Shown: in pieces, positions 34,761-44,047 of the stretch
Layout of the letters: the number at the start of each line of letters is the position of its first letter
Position numbering within the stretch: the stretch's first letter is position 1
Assembly: GCA_023415145.1 (NCBI GenBank)
Contig: JAEZLW010000170.1
Span: 1 to 64,000 of the forward strand
Origin: Bacillota bacterium
GTDB taxonomy: Bacteria > Bacillota > Clostridia > Christensenellales > Aristaeellaceae
DNA length: 64,000 bases
Reading direction: 5' to 3'
Position numbers and translations under genes: made by a program
The notes under the pieces: model-generated
What the model was told of the DNA's origin: nothing
What the model saw: the letters and a program-made list of their open reading frames with translations, nothing else
Database searches by the model: none

Positions 34761-34789
34761 TTTACACCTTCCCCCCGATGCCTTATAAT
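34761..34789 (+). promoter_or_regulatory. promoter of the PTS IIC-like gene
   Basis: TTTACA (34761-34766), 17 bp, TATAAT (34784-34789). It is divergent from the GntR promoter, with the direct repeats between them. Confidence 0.6.
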
Positions 34790-34820
34790 GTAGCGAAATC
34801 TGGAAGAGGGGGTAAAAACC

Positions 34821-35876
34821 ATGCAGGAAGAAAAAAAACCGTCCATAGGGGCGCGGCTTCTTAAGCGCTACGGGCTGGACGCGTTGAGCGCCATGGCACT
34901 GGGGCTTTTCTCCACACTCATCATCGGCACGATTCTGGATCAGCTTGGCACGTTCATTCCAGGCCTGTCCCTTTTGCGTGACCTGGCAGCAACGGCTGTT
35001 TCGAAACCTGTGGTTGGCGCGGCCATCGGCGTATCGGTGGCCTGGGGCATGAAGGTGAAGCCGCTGGCGATTTTCACCTCCGCCGCATCGGGGGCTATCG
35101 GCTATGGCCTGAGCGGCCCGCTGGGCTGCTTCCTGGCGGCGGTCATCGGCGCGGAGGCCGGCAACTTTATCGCAGGCAAAACGAAGCTGGATATCATACT
35201 CGTTCCCACGGCCACCCTGCTGGCGGGCGGATTGGCCGCCTATATCGTCAGCCCTGCCGTGAACTGGATCATGGCCATACTCCGGAATTTTATCGACACA
35301 GCCACGCTCTTGCAGCCCATCCCCATGGGAATCATCGTTTCTGTCGTGGTAGGACTTGTTTTGACGGCGCCCATCTCCTCCGCCGCGCTTTGCGCCATGA
35401 TCTTTTCGGTACCGGAAGGCGGCGAGCTGGGGCTGGGCCTGCAATTGGCGGCAGGCGCGGCAACAGCCGGATGCTGCGCGCAGATGGTGGGGTTTGCCGT
35501 ATCCAGCTACCGTGAAAACGGGGTGGGTGGCCTGATTGCCCAGGGCATTGGCACCTCCATGCTGCAGGTGCCCAACATCCTCGTGCATCCGTTGATCCTT
35601 GTTCCGCCGACGCTGGCTTCCGCCATCACGGGGCCGCTTGCCACCACGCTGTTTGGGATGCGCAACAGCGGTGTTTTTGCGGGGATGGGCACCTCCGGAT
35701 TTGTTGGGCAGATTGGTACATGGCGGGCTATGGCGCAACTGGAAGCGCCGGGGATTGTCGCTTTGAAAATACTTGCGCTGCACATTGTTCTCCCGGCTGT
35801 CCTGGCCATACTGATCAGCGAGTTCATGCGCAAACTGGGCTGGATCAAGCCCGGGGACATGACACTAAAATTGTAA
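34821..35876 (+). CDS. PTS EIIC-like membrane protein
   Basis: 351 aa polytopic protein resembling the PTS_EIIC_2 type: a basic N-terminus, about nine glycine/alanine-rich helices, repeats such as VGAAIGVSVAWGMKVKPL and VVVGLVLTAPISSAALCAMIF, and a GTSGFVGQIGTW segment. Such proteins are annotated as stand-alone IIC permeases with unknown substrate. No IIA, IIB, HPr or sugar kinase gene is near. GAAGAGGGGG precedes the ATG. Flanked by its own promoter and terminator. Confidence 0.75.
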   Translation: MQEEKKPSIGARLLKRYGLDALSAMALGLFSTLIIGTILDQLGTFIPGLSLLRDLAATAVSKPVVGAAIGVSVAWGMKVKPLAIFTSAASGAIGYGLSGPLGCFLAAVIGAEAGNFIAGKTKLDIILVPTATLLAGGLAAYIVSPAVNWIMAILRNFIDTATLLQPIPMGIIVSVVVGLVLTAPISSAALCAMIFSVPEGGELGLGLQLAAGAATAGCCAQMVGFAVSSYRENGVGGLIAQGIGTSMLQVPNILVHPLILVPPTLASAITGPLATTLFGMRNSGVFAGMGTSGFVGQIGTWRAMAQLEAPGIVALKILALHIVLPAVLAILISEFMRKLGWIKPGDMTLKL

Positions 35877-35901
35877 ACTTCCTGTAAACTGAATGAAATA
35901 G

Positions 35902-35937
35902 GCCTGATTTGGAGGATTCCAAACCAGGCTTTTTTTT
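35902..35937 (+). terminator. Rho-independent terminator
   Basis: GCCTGATTTGGA pairs with TCCAAACCAGGC (one mismatch), then eight T. Confidence 0.9.
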
Positions 35938-36059
35938 GCCTGCACCTATGTAACCGGAAAATGCAGCCCATTTGTATAAAGCTTGTGCAACCCTTGAAAA
36001 AGTGCATGATTCCGACGATATGTATTATGTAAAAGCAATTTCCCAAGAATCGGTTTTCA

Positions 36060-36088
36060 GTGACAACGATGCGCTCGCATGGTATAAT
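36060..36088 (+). promoter_or_regulatory. promoter of the GGDEF/HD-GYP gene
   Basis: GTGACA (36060-36065), 17 bp, TATAAT (36083-36088). The leader is about 120 bases; I see no riboswitch fold in it. Confidence 0.55.
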
Positions 36089-36216
36089 GATGTCAGAATT
36101 TTTCGACAATCCTGCTTTATTTGCCACGATCCGCACCTGACAGGAAAACAGCCCTGATGGACATCCTGTCCTGATTCCATACACCCATACATGACCTGAC
36201 TTAAGGCGGTGGACAG

Positions 36217-38247
36217 ATGGATATCGGTTTCTTCCGGGATCTGCTGGTAAATGCGGCTTTTCTACTCACTTCCAGCATTCTTCTCACATTTATTAATGGC
36301 GCTTACCAAAAAAGAAGAGCCTCCGCAAATGTCTTAAGCGGCCTGATTGCAGGTACTGTAGGTGTTCTGGTACTTTTGACCACCGTCCGTTTTGATACAG
36401 GCATCGTGTTTGACACCCGCTCCATCCTGGTCAGCACCATGGGTATGTTTTTTGGCTGGGTACCTACCCTGATCGCCGCTGGCGTCATCATTGCCGCCCG
36501 GATCATCATGGGCGGAGGCGGCGTTTTCATGGGTATTTTGGTAACGTGTGTTTCGGCAGCGGTCGGCCTTGCATGGCGGGAAGCACGTTTGAAAAATGAG
36601 CGAATCAAAAACCATTTCACCGGTTTTGAGTTTTACCTGGTGGGTGTCATAAACCATGTACTGATGCTGGTCTGTACGCTGTCGCTGCCCAAGGAAAGCA
36701 TCGTGCCCGTCCTTCGAACCATCAGCATTCCGGTGCTTTTGATCTATCCCGTCTTTTCGCTTTTGATCTGCATGGTCATCTGGTCACGCCTCAGGCAAAT
36801 TCAAGCTGACGCAGATTTTTTACAGAGCGAGACCAGGTTTCGCACGCTGTATGAGCAGTCGCCTGTGGGTGTGGCTTTTGAAGATGGCCAGGGCAATCTG
36901 CAGTACAACCGGATGGCAGTATCCATTTTGGGCACACCCATGGATCAGGTTGCACCATCCAGTTGGCCAAGGTCCGTAAGCCCTGAGGATGTTAAGGACG
37001 GTCGCAAAGCCTACGAAGCATTTGTCCGTGGCCAGACTTCTTCATTTGAAATGGAGCGGCCCTACACGCGGCCGGACGGCACGGAGGTCTGGATTCATTT
37101 GACGCTGGCCAAGCTACAAATGTCTGGTTCATTGGCCACAAGCCATATGTGGCTGCTGCAGGACATTTCCGAGAGGAAGCAAAAGGAAGCGGAAATCGTA
37201 TACCTTACCTATCATGACGTACTGACAGGTATGTACAACCGGGCGTTTATGGAAAAGGAACGGCAGCGCCTGAATGTGAAGGAGCACCTGCCGCTGTCGG
37301 TAATCCTGGGAGATGTCAACGGCCTGAAGCTGGTCAACGATGCCTTTGGCCATGACGAGGGTGACTATCTTTTGACAGAAGTGGCCAAAATCCTAAAAAG
37401 CTGCCTGCGGGATACGGATGTGGTGGCCAGAATCGGCGGTGATGAGTTCCTTGTTCTGCTGCCCAATACGGAAACCCATGAGGTTGCGCAGATTGTCAGC
37501 ATGATCGGAAAGGCTTGTGCTTCCCATGCCCCCCGCCCCGGCAAGGAGTTGTTTGAGGTAAGCATATCTCTGGGCTATGCCACTAAGACAAGTCCGGATG
37601 AGTTGCTAGACGCCGTTATCAAGACCGCTGAAAGGTTTATGTACCGGCGCAAGCTCATTGCCCATAAGCAGATGTACAACTCCATTCTCACTTCGATCAA
37701 GGAAACGCTGTACGAAAAGAGCGACGAAACCCGGGAACACGGGGAACGGATGGCCGGTATGGCAAGGTCCCTGGCCCGAGCGCTGGACTTGAACAAGGAA
37801 GACACCCAAGCGCTGGAGCTGGCTTCCATGCTCCATGATATCGGCAAGGTTCGGGTGGATTTGAGCATTCTCAAAAAAGCCGGGGCACTGACCGGAGAAG
37901 AATGGGATGAAATCAAAAAGCATCCGGAGGCCGGCTACCGCATCGCCCAGTCGGTGCCCCATCTAAACGCCATATCGGAAGTCATTCTCTACCACCATGA
38001 GCGGTGGGACGGCACGGGCTATCCGCAGGGCTTATCGGGAGAAAACATTCCGCTGCTGGCGCGCATCCTCGCCCTGGTGGATTCCTACGACACCATGCGG
38101 GAGGACAGGGGTTACCGAAAGGCACTTGATGACGCGGAGGCCATTCGGGAGATCCTGCGATCCGCAGGAAAGCAATTCGACCCTGAACTGACGCGCATTT
38201 TTGTGGAAAAAGTATTAAGTGACGAAGATGAAGAAGCAGGAAACTGA
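36217..38247 (+). CDS. 5TMR-LYT/PAS/GGDEF/HD-GYP c-di-GMP protein
   Basis: 676 aa membrane sensor. Residues 1-190: LytS-YhcK-type 5-6 helix receptor. About 205-320: PAS domain (FRTLYEQSPVGVAFEDG). About 330-485: diguanylate cyclase with intact GGDEF at 407-411 and an inhibitory-site RDTD five residues before it. About 490-665: HD-GYP phosphodiesterase with the HD pair near 538 in LHDIGKVRV and HHERWDGTGYP near 590-602. Both catalytic domains look intact, so it could make and degrade c-di-GMP, switched by an extracellular or membrane signal. The start has a GGCGGTGGA-like site. Monocistronic. Confidence 0.9.
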   Translation: MDIGFFRDLLVNAAFLLTSSILLTFINGAYQKRRASANVLSGLIAGTVGVLVLLTTVRFDTGIVFDTRSILVSTMGMFFGWVPTLIAAGVIIAARIIMGGGGVFMGILVTCVSAAVGLAWREARLKNERIKNHFTGFEFYLVGVINHVLMLVCTLSLPKESIVPVLRTISIPVLLIYPVFSLLICMVIWSRLRQIQADADFLQSETRFRTLYEQSPVGVAFEDGQGNLQYNRMAVSILGTPMDQVAPSSWPRSVSPEDVKDGRKAYEAFVRGQTSSFEMERPYTRPDGTEVWIHLTLAKLQMSGSLATSHMWLLQDISERKQKEAEIVYLTYHDVLTGMYNRAFMEKERQRLNVKEHLPLSVILGDVNGLKLVNDAFGHDEGDYLLTEVAKILKSCLRDTDVVARIGGDEFLVLLPNTETHEVAQIVSMIGKACASHAPRPGKELFEVSISLGYATKTSPDELLDAVIKTAERFMYRRKLIAHKQMYNSILTSIKETLYEKSDETREHGERMAGMARSLARALDLNKEDTQALELASMLHDIGKVRVDLSILKKAGALTGEEWDEIKKHPEAGYRIAQSVPHLNAISEVILYHHERWDGTGYPQGLSGENIPLLARILALVDSYDTMREDRGYRKALDDAEAIREILRSAGKQFDPELTRIFVEKVLSDEDEEAGN

Positions 38248-38496
38248 CCCACCCACTTGTTCTGTTTTTGCAGGCGGAAATGCTTTTGTGAGGAAAGGGG
38301 CATCCATGAGAAGAGGAATCTTCATTCTGATTGTGCCCTGAGTGTTACTACGGACCTGAGCGGTATACCGGATATGGTCATGGCCTCCATCCAGTATCCG
38401 GATTAAGTGTTGAATGAACATAGAGAGCACCGGGGCCGCCGGTGCTCTCTTGCTGTATGAAATGAGCCATTGCAGAAAAATACCTGTTCAAGCAAT
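38248..38496 (+). other. intergenic region without clear gene
   Basis: An ATG at 38306 has GAGGAAAGGGG upstream but reads only 11 codons (MRRGIFILIVP, then TGA), and the following sequence has no usable frame. It may be a gene remnant or a tiny leader ORF; I cannot identify it. A terminator follows at 38422. Confidence 0.35.
38422..38450. terminator. hairpin terminator between convergent genes
   Basis: AGAGAGCACCGG and CCGGTGCTCTCT form a perfect 12-bp stem with a short GGCCG loop, between the c-di-GMP gene and the convergent GH27 gene. Confidence 0.75.
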
Positions 38497-39783
38497 TTAA
38501 CGGCATAGCTTGTATAGCGCAGCGCCATGGGGAGGCAGCTGGGCTGCGATCAACCCCTGCGGCATATCCACCTCTTTATGCGCCCACAAATCGCGTATGA
38601 TCACGGGTGAAAACCCGCACACCTGTTCCTGTACGGAAACCTTCGTCCGATCCTCCGACAGGTTGAACAAAGCAACATACGTGCTGCCGTCCTCGTCTTG
38701 GCTCAGCCATACGGCATGATCACCGTCCCGCTCAAGCTGCATTGCACCATGGGAATGCTTGATCAGATGCAGCACCTCGCCGTTTTGCATCAGCGACAGC
38801 GTCCATTCATCATTGTCACGCATCTCACCGCCCATCATCAAAGGTGAGCGGAAAATGCACCAAAGCGTCATCATGGTCCTCTGCTCATCCCTTGTAAAGT
38901 TCGTCTGCCGCCCCCGCCGCCATCCCATGCCGATGCGGCCCAGAGGCAGCATGTCGCAATCAGGCCAGCAGCCGGGAGCCACGTGACGCTGCCACACCTC
39001 ACAGCGTTCGAACATGTTTTTCAGCAGGTCCCAGCGGTCCCAGAAGTCATCGGTAATGCGCCACATGTTGGCGTATTTGCTTAAATGCCAGGCCTTTTCA
39101 ATCAGTGCAGGGCCGGGAGAAAGGCTCATTACCATCTGCCTGCCGGAGTGTTCTATGGCCTTTGCGATCATCTCAATTTCTTTTTCAGCAGAATAGGGCG
39201 CGTGGGGATACATGTTGGTGTTGCAGATGTCATCCACCTTTACGTAATCCACGCCCCAGGCGGCGTATAGTTCAAAAATACTGTCGTAATACTTCTGCGA
39301 CGACGGATGGCTGGGGTTCAGGCCATACATGTCGCTGTTCCATTTGCATATGGAATGCGGCAAAGCGATTTTGTCCGCCGTCACGTCCGTGCCGTATACG
39401 GGCATGCGGGCATGCACCGCCTGCCTGGGAATGCCCCGCATGATGTGGATGCCAAATTTTAGCCCCATTGCATGAATCTTGCCGGCAATGTGTGTGAAGC
39501 CATGGCCGCCTGCGGCGGAGGGGAAGCGGTTGGGCGCGGGAAGCTGCCTTCCATAAGCGTCCAGTGAAAGATTCGCGAATGGAATGTACTCCCCTTCTCC
39601 CGTTCCGGCCATGGGCTCTGACCACTGTATGTCGCAAACGATGTATTCCCATCCGAACTTCTTCAGGTGCTTTTCCATATAGGCAGCGTTGCCAAGAAGC
39701 TGCTCCTCGTTCACCGAGGCCGCGTAACAATCCCAGCTGTTCCAACCCATGGGCGGTGTGAATGCCGCCCTGTTTTTGTCCAT
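38497..39783 (-). CDS. GH27 alpha-galactosidase
   Basis: Retaining alpha-galactosidase (clan GH-D), 428 aa, no signal peptide. Marks: TPPMGWNSWDCYAA at the N-terminus, nucleophile D184 in DYVKVDDIC, and acid/base Asp in RITDDFWDRWD; ICKWNSDMYGLNPSHP is typical of the bacterial subgroup. The C-terminal beta-sandwich begins near residue 345. It acts on raffinose-type or galactomannan fragments brought into the cell. Some GH27 enzymes are N-acetylgalactosaminidases or isomalto-dextranases, which cannot be excluded. GGGAGG precedes the ATG. Single gene. Confidence 0.9.
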   Translation of the reverse strand: MDKNRAAFTPPMGWNSWDCYAASVNEEQLLGNAAYMEKHLKKFGWEYIVCDIQWSEPMAGTGEGEYIPFANLSLDAYGRQLPAPNRFPSAAGGHGFTHIAGKIHAMGLKFGIHIMRGIPRQAVHARMPVYGTDVTADKIALPHSICKWNSDMYGLNPSHPSSQKYYDSIFELYAAWGVDYVKVDDICNTNMYPHAPYSAEKEIEMIAKAIEHSGRQMVMSLSPGPALIEKAWHLSKYANMWRITDDFWDRWDLLKNMFERCEVWQRHVAPGCWPDCDMLPLGRIGMGWRRGRQTNFTRDEQRTMMTLWCIFRSPLMMGGEMRDNDEWTLSLMQNGEVLHLIKHSHGAMQLERDGDHAVWLSQDEDGSTYVALFNLSEDRTKVSVQEQVCGFSPVIIRDLWAHKEVDMPQGLIAAQLPPHGAALYKLCR

Positions 39784-39917
39784 TTAAATGCCTCCCGTTT
39801 TGCTATCGTACAATGCCCTTTTCGCCTCTTTTCCTTTCTCCGGTGATTTCGCAAATTCCTTTTCTGACGGCAGGCTGCACAGTGTAAAATTTATTCTGAA
39901 ATCAGAAGGGTTAATAG

Positions 39918-39946
39918 TTGACTTCGCTCATGCGCAGTGCTAATAT
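39918..39946 (+). promoter_or_regulatory. promoter of the ABC exporter pair
   Basis: TTGACT (39918-39923), 17 bp, TAATAT (39941-39946), about 85 bases before the GTG start. Confidence 0.65.
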
Positions 39947-40031
39947 TCGTGTGTTGTCGTAATTGGTATTTTTTTGTTAATTGTCGAACTTTCTTGATTG
40001 TAAGAGGCGAGATATTTTGGGAGGTGAATCT

Positions 40032-42518
40032 GTGAGCCTGTTTGTAAAGACACTATTGCTAAGTCTGGCAGAAAAAAAAGCAAGAACGCTGCTCGTCTTG
40101 TTTTCCATTGCCATCTCCTCAGCGCTCATCTTCGCGAACGAGAGCTTTTCTACAACAGTATCCCGGCGGTTCTACGACGCCGATGTACGGTGGAGCGGCA
40201 TCTCCGACTTTTACATTGAAAGCCGGGAAGCGGTTGGTGCAAAGGAGTGGATAGACACCGCCCATCTTGGCCCCATGCAGGTCGATTTTGAATACGCCTA
40301 CTCCTTGATCAAGGAAAAGGCGCTTTATGCCCCCAGTGTGGAAGAAATGCATTACTTCACGCTCATCGGGGCGGATATGGCGGAGTTCAACCATCACAAC
40401 CCCGTGACCCTCAGGGAAGGCACCTTTGACGATTGGACCGGGAATAAAATCATCCTGGGCGCGACGTACGCAGACATGTATGGCATTCATACCGGGGACA
40501 CCGTGACACTGGAATTGAGCGGCGATCCCAACGATTTTATCGTGGCCGGCATCAGCGAGCCCCGGGGCCTTTTTCTTCGGGAGCTGGCGGACGGAGGCTT
40601 TGTCCTGGCGCCGCATGATACCATCAGGGACATTTACGGCGGGGACTGCAACCTTTTGTTCCTGAAAATGAAGGACCGCACGCAAAGAACGGCCATGCTG
40701 GAGACGCTGACCGCTGCCTTTGAAGGGTACAAGGTGGCCTACGGCGTAAATGACGAGATCATTGCGGCGGAGACGCAAAACTACGTGATGCCCTTCCGCA
40801 TCTCGGCGGTGGTGGTCATCTTCATGAGCATGTTCATCATTTACACCGCCTTCAACCTGATTACGCTGGAGCGCATCCCCATTGTGGGTTCGCTTAGAAG
40901 CGTTGGCTGCACGCGACGGAAAATCAACCGTCTGCTCATTTTGGAAAGTGCTGCCATCGGGGCGGCAGGAGGCCTTATCGGCTGCCTGCTGGGAACGGTG
41001 GTGCTAAGGTTTATCATCCTCAGCTATTTCAGCGGCGAGGCCGCCGTGCTGGATACCAATGTGCTTTTCGGCCTGCGGGAGGTGCTGACGGCAGTGGCCG
41101 CCGCGGTCATCATCACCACATCAAGCGCGGTATTGCCCATCATGCGCCTGACCAGGACACCCATCAAAAACATTATCCTTTGTGATGTGTACAAAAGACA
41201 TAGCAAAAAAAGCAGACTATGGGTTGTGGGCTTGATCCTTATAGCGGCCTGTATCCTTGTTCCACCCCTCCTTCCCGGGAACTTCATGGGCATGATTCTG
41301 GCGGCCGCGCTGGCGACAGGCGCACTCATCGGCCTCATTCCCGTTGTGCCGTTTGTCACGCGCCACCTGTCGAAGCTTGTTGCAAAGCTTCCCTTCATCA
41401 GCCAGGATGTAGCGCTGGGCGTTCGGAACATTAGGGACAACAAAAACCTGATGAACAACATTCAACTATTCTCGGCGGCCATTGCCATCATTGCTTTTAT
41501 GGCCTCCATGTTTGGCACCATGGGTGCAGATCTGTTGAAAGCGTTTGAGCGGGACATGAAGTTTGACGTTTCGCTTTCGCTGCGCCATTCTGATGAACAG
41601 ACGCTTCAAAGGCTTGCAACGGTTGATGGCGTGGCGGGTTACGAAGGCTGCCATGTCAGCCATGCCGCCATCGTGAACCATCAAACATTCTTCAACGTAC
41701 TGTACGGCATTGAAAGCGAGCATTTCTTTGACTTCAACCCCGTCCGTGAGCTTGAGGAAAACCGGGACGCCCTTGCCCGGCTGAACAGCGGCAGGAACAT
41801 CATTACCACCAACGTGCTCAAAGGAAAGCTCGGCCTGAATCTTGGTGATACACTTGTCCTTCAATTCGGCAGCAAAGAGATTTCCTATACCATAACGGGC
41901 TTTGTAGAAACAAACGTGGGCATTGGCCATGTCGGATATATCTCTGCTGAAAATTACCGCGCCGACATGGATGTTTCGGACTACGATCAGATTTTTGTCA
42001 AGGCACAGGGCGGTGCGGAAACGGTCAAAAACAGCATCAAGCGGGCACTGACCCGTGATGTCATGCGCATCGACACCAAGGAAGACCTGACACGGGCCAA
42101 CGCCGACAAGGTGATGGCCATGTTCAAGGCCATCAGCAGCTACAGTTACCTGGCACTGCTGGTGGGCATCATCGGCATCGTCAACAACCTGGCGGCCAGC
42201 TTTATTGAACGAAAGCGGAGCTTTGCCATGTACCGCTGCGTGGGCATGAGCAAACGCGGCCTCAACCGGATGCTGATTACCGAGGCGGCAGCCATGGGTG
42301 TGCTTGGCGTTTTATTCGGCACCCTGTGCGCGCTGGTGATGGCCTCCGCCATACCCGCATCCGTCAGCGTCCTGTGGGGCAAGGTTACGGTACAATTGGC
42401 CGTCAAGGAAATGGCGATCATGGGGGCTTCAGGCATCCTCTCCATGCTGCTCATATCCGCAATCCCCGTTTTCAAGAGCAACAGGCTAAGCATCATTGAA
42501 AGCATCAAGTATGAATAA
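40032..42518 (+). CDS. FtsX/MacB-type ABC permease
   Basis: 828 aa membrane protein with two FtsX-type units. N-terminal helix LLVLFSIAISSALIFANESF, a large extracytoplasmic MacB-PCD domain (about 40-250), three helices, then a second helix (LFSAAIAIIAFMASMFGTMG), a second extracytoplasmic domain and three final helices; the FtsX signature ERIPIVGSLRSVGCTRRKI recurs as ERKRSFAMYRCVGMSKRGL. Such proteins drive lipoprotein or peptide export or cell-surface signalling by mechanotransmission. GTG 40032 has GGGAGGTG; a TTG at 39981 has none. The ATPase gene follows 9 bp later. No two-component sensor is adjacent, so not clearly a bacitracin-type module. Confidence 0.85.
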   Translation: MSLFVKTLLLSLAEKKARTLLVLFSIAISSALIFANESFSTTVSRRFYDADVRWSGISDFYIESREAVGAKEWIDTAHLGPMQVDFEYAYSLIKEKALYAPSVEEMHYFTLIGADMAEFNHHNPVTLREGTFDDWTGNKIILGATYADMYGIHTGDTVTLELSGDPNDFIVAGISEPRGLFLRELADGGFVLAPHDTIRDIYGGDCNLLFLKMKDRTQRTAMLETLTAAFEGYKVAYGVNDEIIAAETQNYVMPFRISAVVVIFMSMFIIYTAFNLITLERIPIVGSLRSVGCTRRKINRLLILESAAIGAAGGLIGCLLGTVVLRFIILSYFSGEAAVLDTNVLFGLREVLTAVAAAVIITTSSAVLPIMRLTRTPIKNIILCDVYKRHSKKSRLWVVGLILIAACILVPPLLPGNFMGMILAAALATGALIGLIPVVPFVTRHLSKLVAKLPFISQDVALGVRNIRDNKNLMNNIQLFSAAIAIIAFMASMFGTMGADLLKAFERDMKFDVSLSLRHSDEQTLQRLATVDGVAGYEGCHVSHAAIVNHQTFFNVLYGIESEHFFDFNPVRELEENRDALARLNSGRNIITTNVLKGKLGLNLGDTLVLQFGSKEISYTITGFVETNVGIGHVGYISAENYRADMDVSDYDQIFVKAQGGAETVKNSIKRALTRDVMRIDTKEDLTRANADKVMAMFKAISSYSYLALLVGIIGIVNNLAASFIERKRSFAMYRCVGMSKRGLNRMLITEAAAMGVLGVLFGTLCALVMASAIPASVSVLWGKVTVQLAVKEMAIMGASGILSMLLISAIPVFKSNRLSIIESIKYE

Positions 42519-42527
42519 AGGAGCATT

Positions 42528-43205
42528 ATGATGAATGAAATCATTCGGGTAAGCAACTTGAAAAAGTCATTTGCGCTGGGCCAGAGCTCTGTGGAAGTGC
42601 TCAAGGACATTAGCCTCACGGTCAAAAAGGGTGAGTTCATTTCCATTATGGGGCCGTCCGGCTCTGGAAAAAGCACACTTTTGTACCTGATGGGCGGGCT
42701 GGACAGGCCCACAAGCGGGTCTATTCTCGTCAGCGGAAAAAAGATGCAGGACCTTGATGATGACGCGGAGAGTAAAATGCGCAGGACCGACATCGGTTTT
42801 GTGTTCCAGGCCTATAACCTCATCGACAATCTGACACTGGAGGAAAACATTCTCCTGCCTGCGCTGCTGGACGGCAAAAAGCGCAAGGATGTACAGAAAA
42901 GGGCAGAGGAATTGATGAAGGCAGTGGGCATTGAAAAGCGCAGGAACCATACGCCCAGGGAGCTGTCCGGCGGCGAACAGCAGCGCACGGCCATCGCCCG
43001 GGCGTTGATCAACGAACCCGGCATCCTCTTTGCGGACGAGCCCATCGGCAACCTGGACAGCAAGACCGGCACGGAAATTTTGGAGCTTTTGAGGGAGATC
43101 AACCAAACAAAAGGCATCACCATTCTTATGGTGACGCATTCGGAGGAATCTACAAAATACGGCACAAGGGTCGTGAGGCTCAAGGATGGGCAGGTTGTTG
43201 CGTAA
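42528..43205 (+). CDS. ABC transporter ATPase, MacB/LolD type
   Basis: 225 aa nucleotide-binding subunit. Walker A GPSGSGKSTL, Q-loop VFQAYNLI, signature LSGGEQQRTAIARAL, Walker B ILFADEPIGNLD, H-loop VTHS. Slightly atypical: the D-loop has PIGNLDSKTG instead of PTGNLD. Works with the FtsX-type permease upstream. AAAGGAG precedes the double ATG. A terminator follows. Confidence 0.95.
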   Translation: MMNEIIRVSNLKKSFALGQSSVEVLKDISLTVKKGEFISIMGPSGSGKSTLLYLMGGLDRPTSGSILVSGKKMQDLDDDAESKMRRTDIGFVFQAYNLIDNLTLEENILLPALLDGKKRKDVQKRAEELMKAVGIEKRRNHTPRELSGGEQQRTAIARALINEPGILFADEPIGNLDSKTGTEILELLREINQTKGITILMVTHSEESTKYGTRVVRLKDGQVVA

Positions 43206-43251
43206 GAACCCAAGCACTTACCTATAACAGAATAACACTTTATCACAAAAA

Positions 43252-43286
43252 CCCGTTGCAGGAATAGAAGCAGCGGGCTTTTTTTC
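43252..43286 (+). terminator. terminator of the ABC exporter operon
   Basis: CCCGTTGC and GCAGCGGG pair (one G-T) around a 10-base loop, followed by seven T. Confidence 0.75.
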
Positions 43287-43293
43287 ACCTGCT

Positions 43294-43875
43294 TTATGTG
43301 CTACGAACCACCAGCACCTCATTGGATTTGGCACAGGTGCTGTCCAGGCATGCTATCACAAACACACGGCCCAGCGTACCGGCAGGCACCTGCCATAGCA
43401 TTTCGGCCACGCCCGTCACAGCGCTTAAGCAATCCACGCCAATCAGGCTGGCCTGCTCGCACGCATTGGTGCCGGTTGGTTCAAGAAAAAAGAACACTCT
43501 GGAAACGGGCCGATTGAAGGTCGGCCGCACAATGGTTCGCGGAGAAAGCTGCACAGCTCCGTTTACAACGGGCAGCGGGCGGCCTTCCTCCGTAAAGAAC
43601 TCCAGCGTCAGCACCCGAAGATTGTTAACGGGTTCAGGCTTTGGCTTTCCCACAGGAATACAGATTACCTGCCCGACGCAGATCGCTCCGCGGCGGATGA
43701 TCTGCGGATTTGTATTGAGGATGGCGTTCACCGTTACCCCATACCTTTTGCCAATGCTATTCAGCGTATCCTGCCGCTGCACTGTATACAACTGGCCGCT
43801 GCACCTTTCCGGCGGCGGCGGTATCGGACCTCCCTCCGCGGGAGCCGTTGACTGTACGAACCTTCCATTCTCCAT
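43294..43875 (-). CDS. LysM protein with conserved cysteine-containing C-terminal domain (paralogue A)
   Basis: 193 aa. One LysM domain (about 30-75: LYTVQRQDTLNSIGKRYGV through GQVICIPVG) preceded by a proline-rich start and followed by a domain of about 110 residues with FNRPVSRVFFFLEPTGT, IGVDCLSAVTGVAE and WQVPAGTLGRVFVIACLDS. I do not recognise the second domain. No signal peptide is visible. ATG 43875 follows AGGGGTG. LysM proteins bind N-acetylglucosamine polymers; in Clostridia short ones without signals are often spore or cortex proteins, which is inference here. A close paralogue lies at 56.9 kb. Confidence 0.75.
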   Translation of the reverse strand: MENGRFVQSTAPAEGGPIPPPPERCSGQLYTVQRQDTLNSIGKRYGVTVNAILNTNPQIIRRGAICVGQVICIPVGKPKPEPVNNLRVLTLEFFTEEGRPLPVVNGAVQLSPRTIVRPTFNRPVSRVFFFLEPTGTNACEQASLIGVDCLSAVTGVAEMLWQVPAGTLGRVFVIACLDSTCAKSNEVLVVRST

Positions 43876-44047
43876 TTTCTTCACCCCTTTTACGCCTTAT
43901 GTTGCATGATATGTTCTGCGCATGCCGGGGATACCAGTCATCAAACCACCAAGAAGCGCTGCAAAGGGTTTTTCCGCCGCTTGTCGAATCATAAGGTATC
44001 CTTCTTCAAAAGCATCTCCTTTTGAGAGGGAACAATGCTTACGGGAG

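Noticed and set aside
43298..43909. 203-codon plus-strand frame opposite the LysM gene
   Set aside because: The minus strand encodes a LysM protein with a close paralogue elsewhere in the window; the plus frame has no ribosome binding site or domain.
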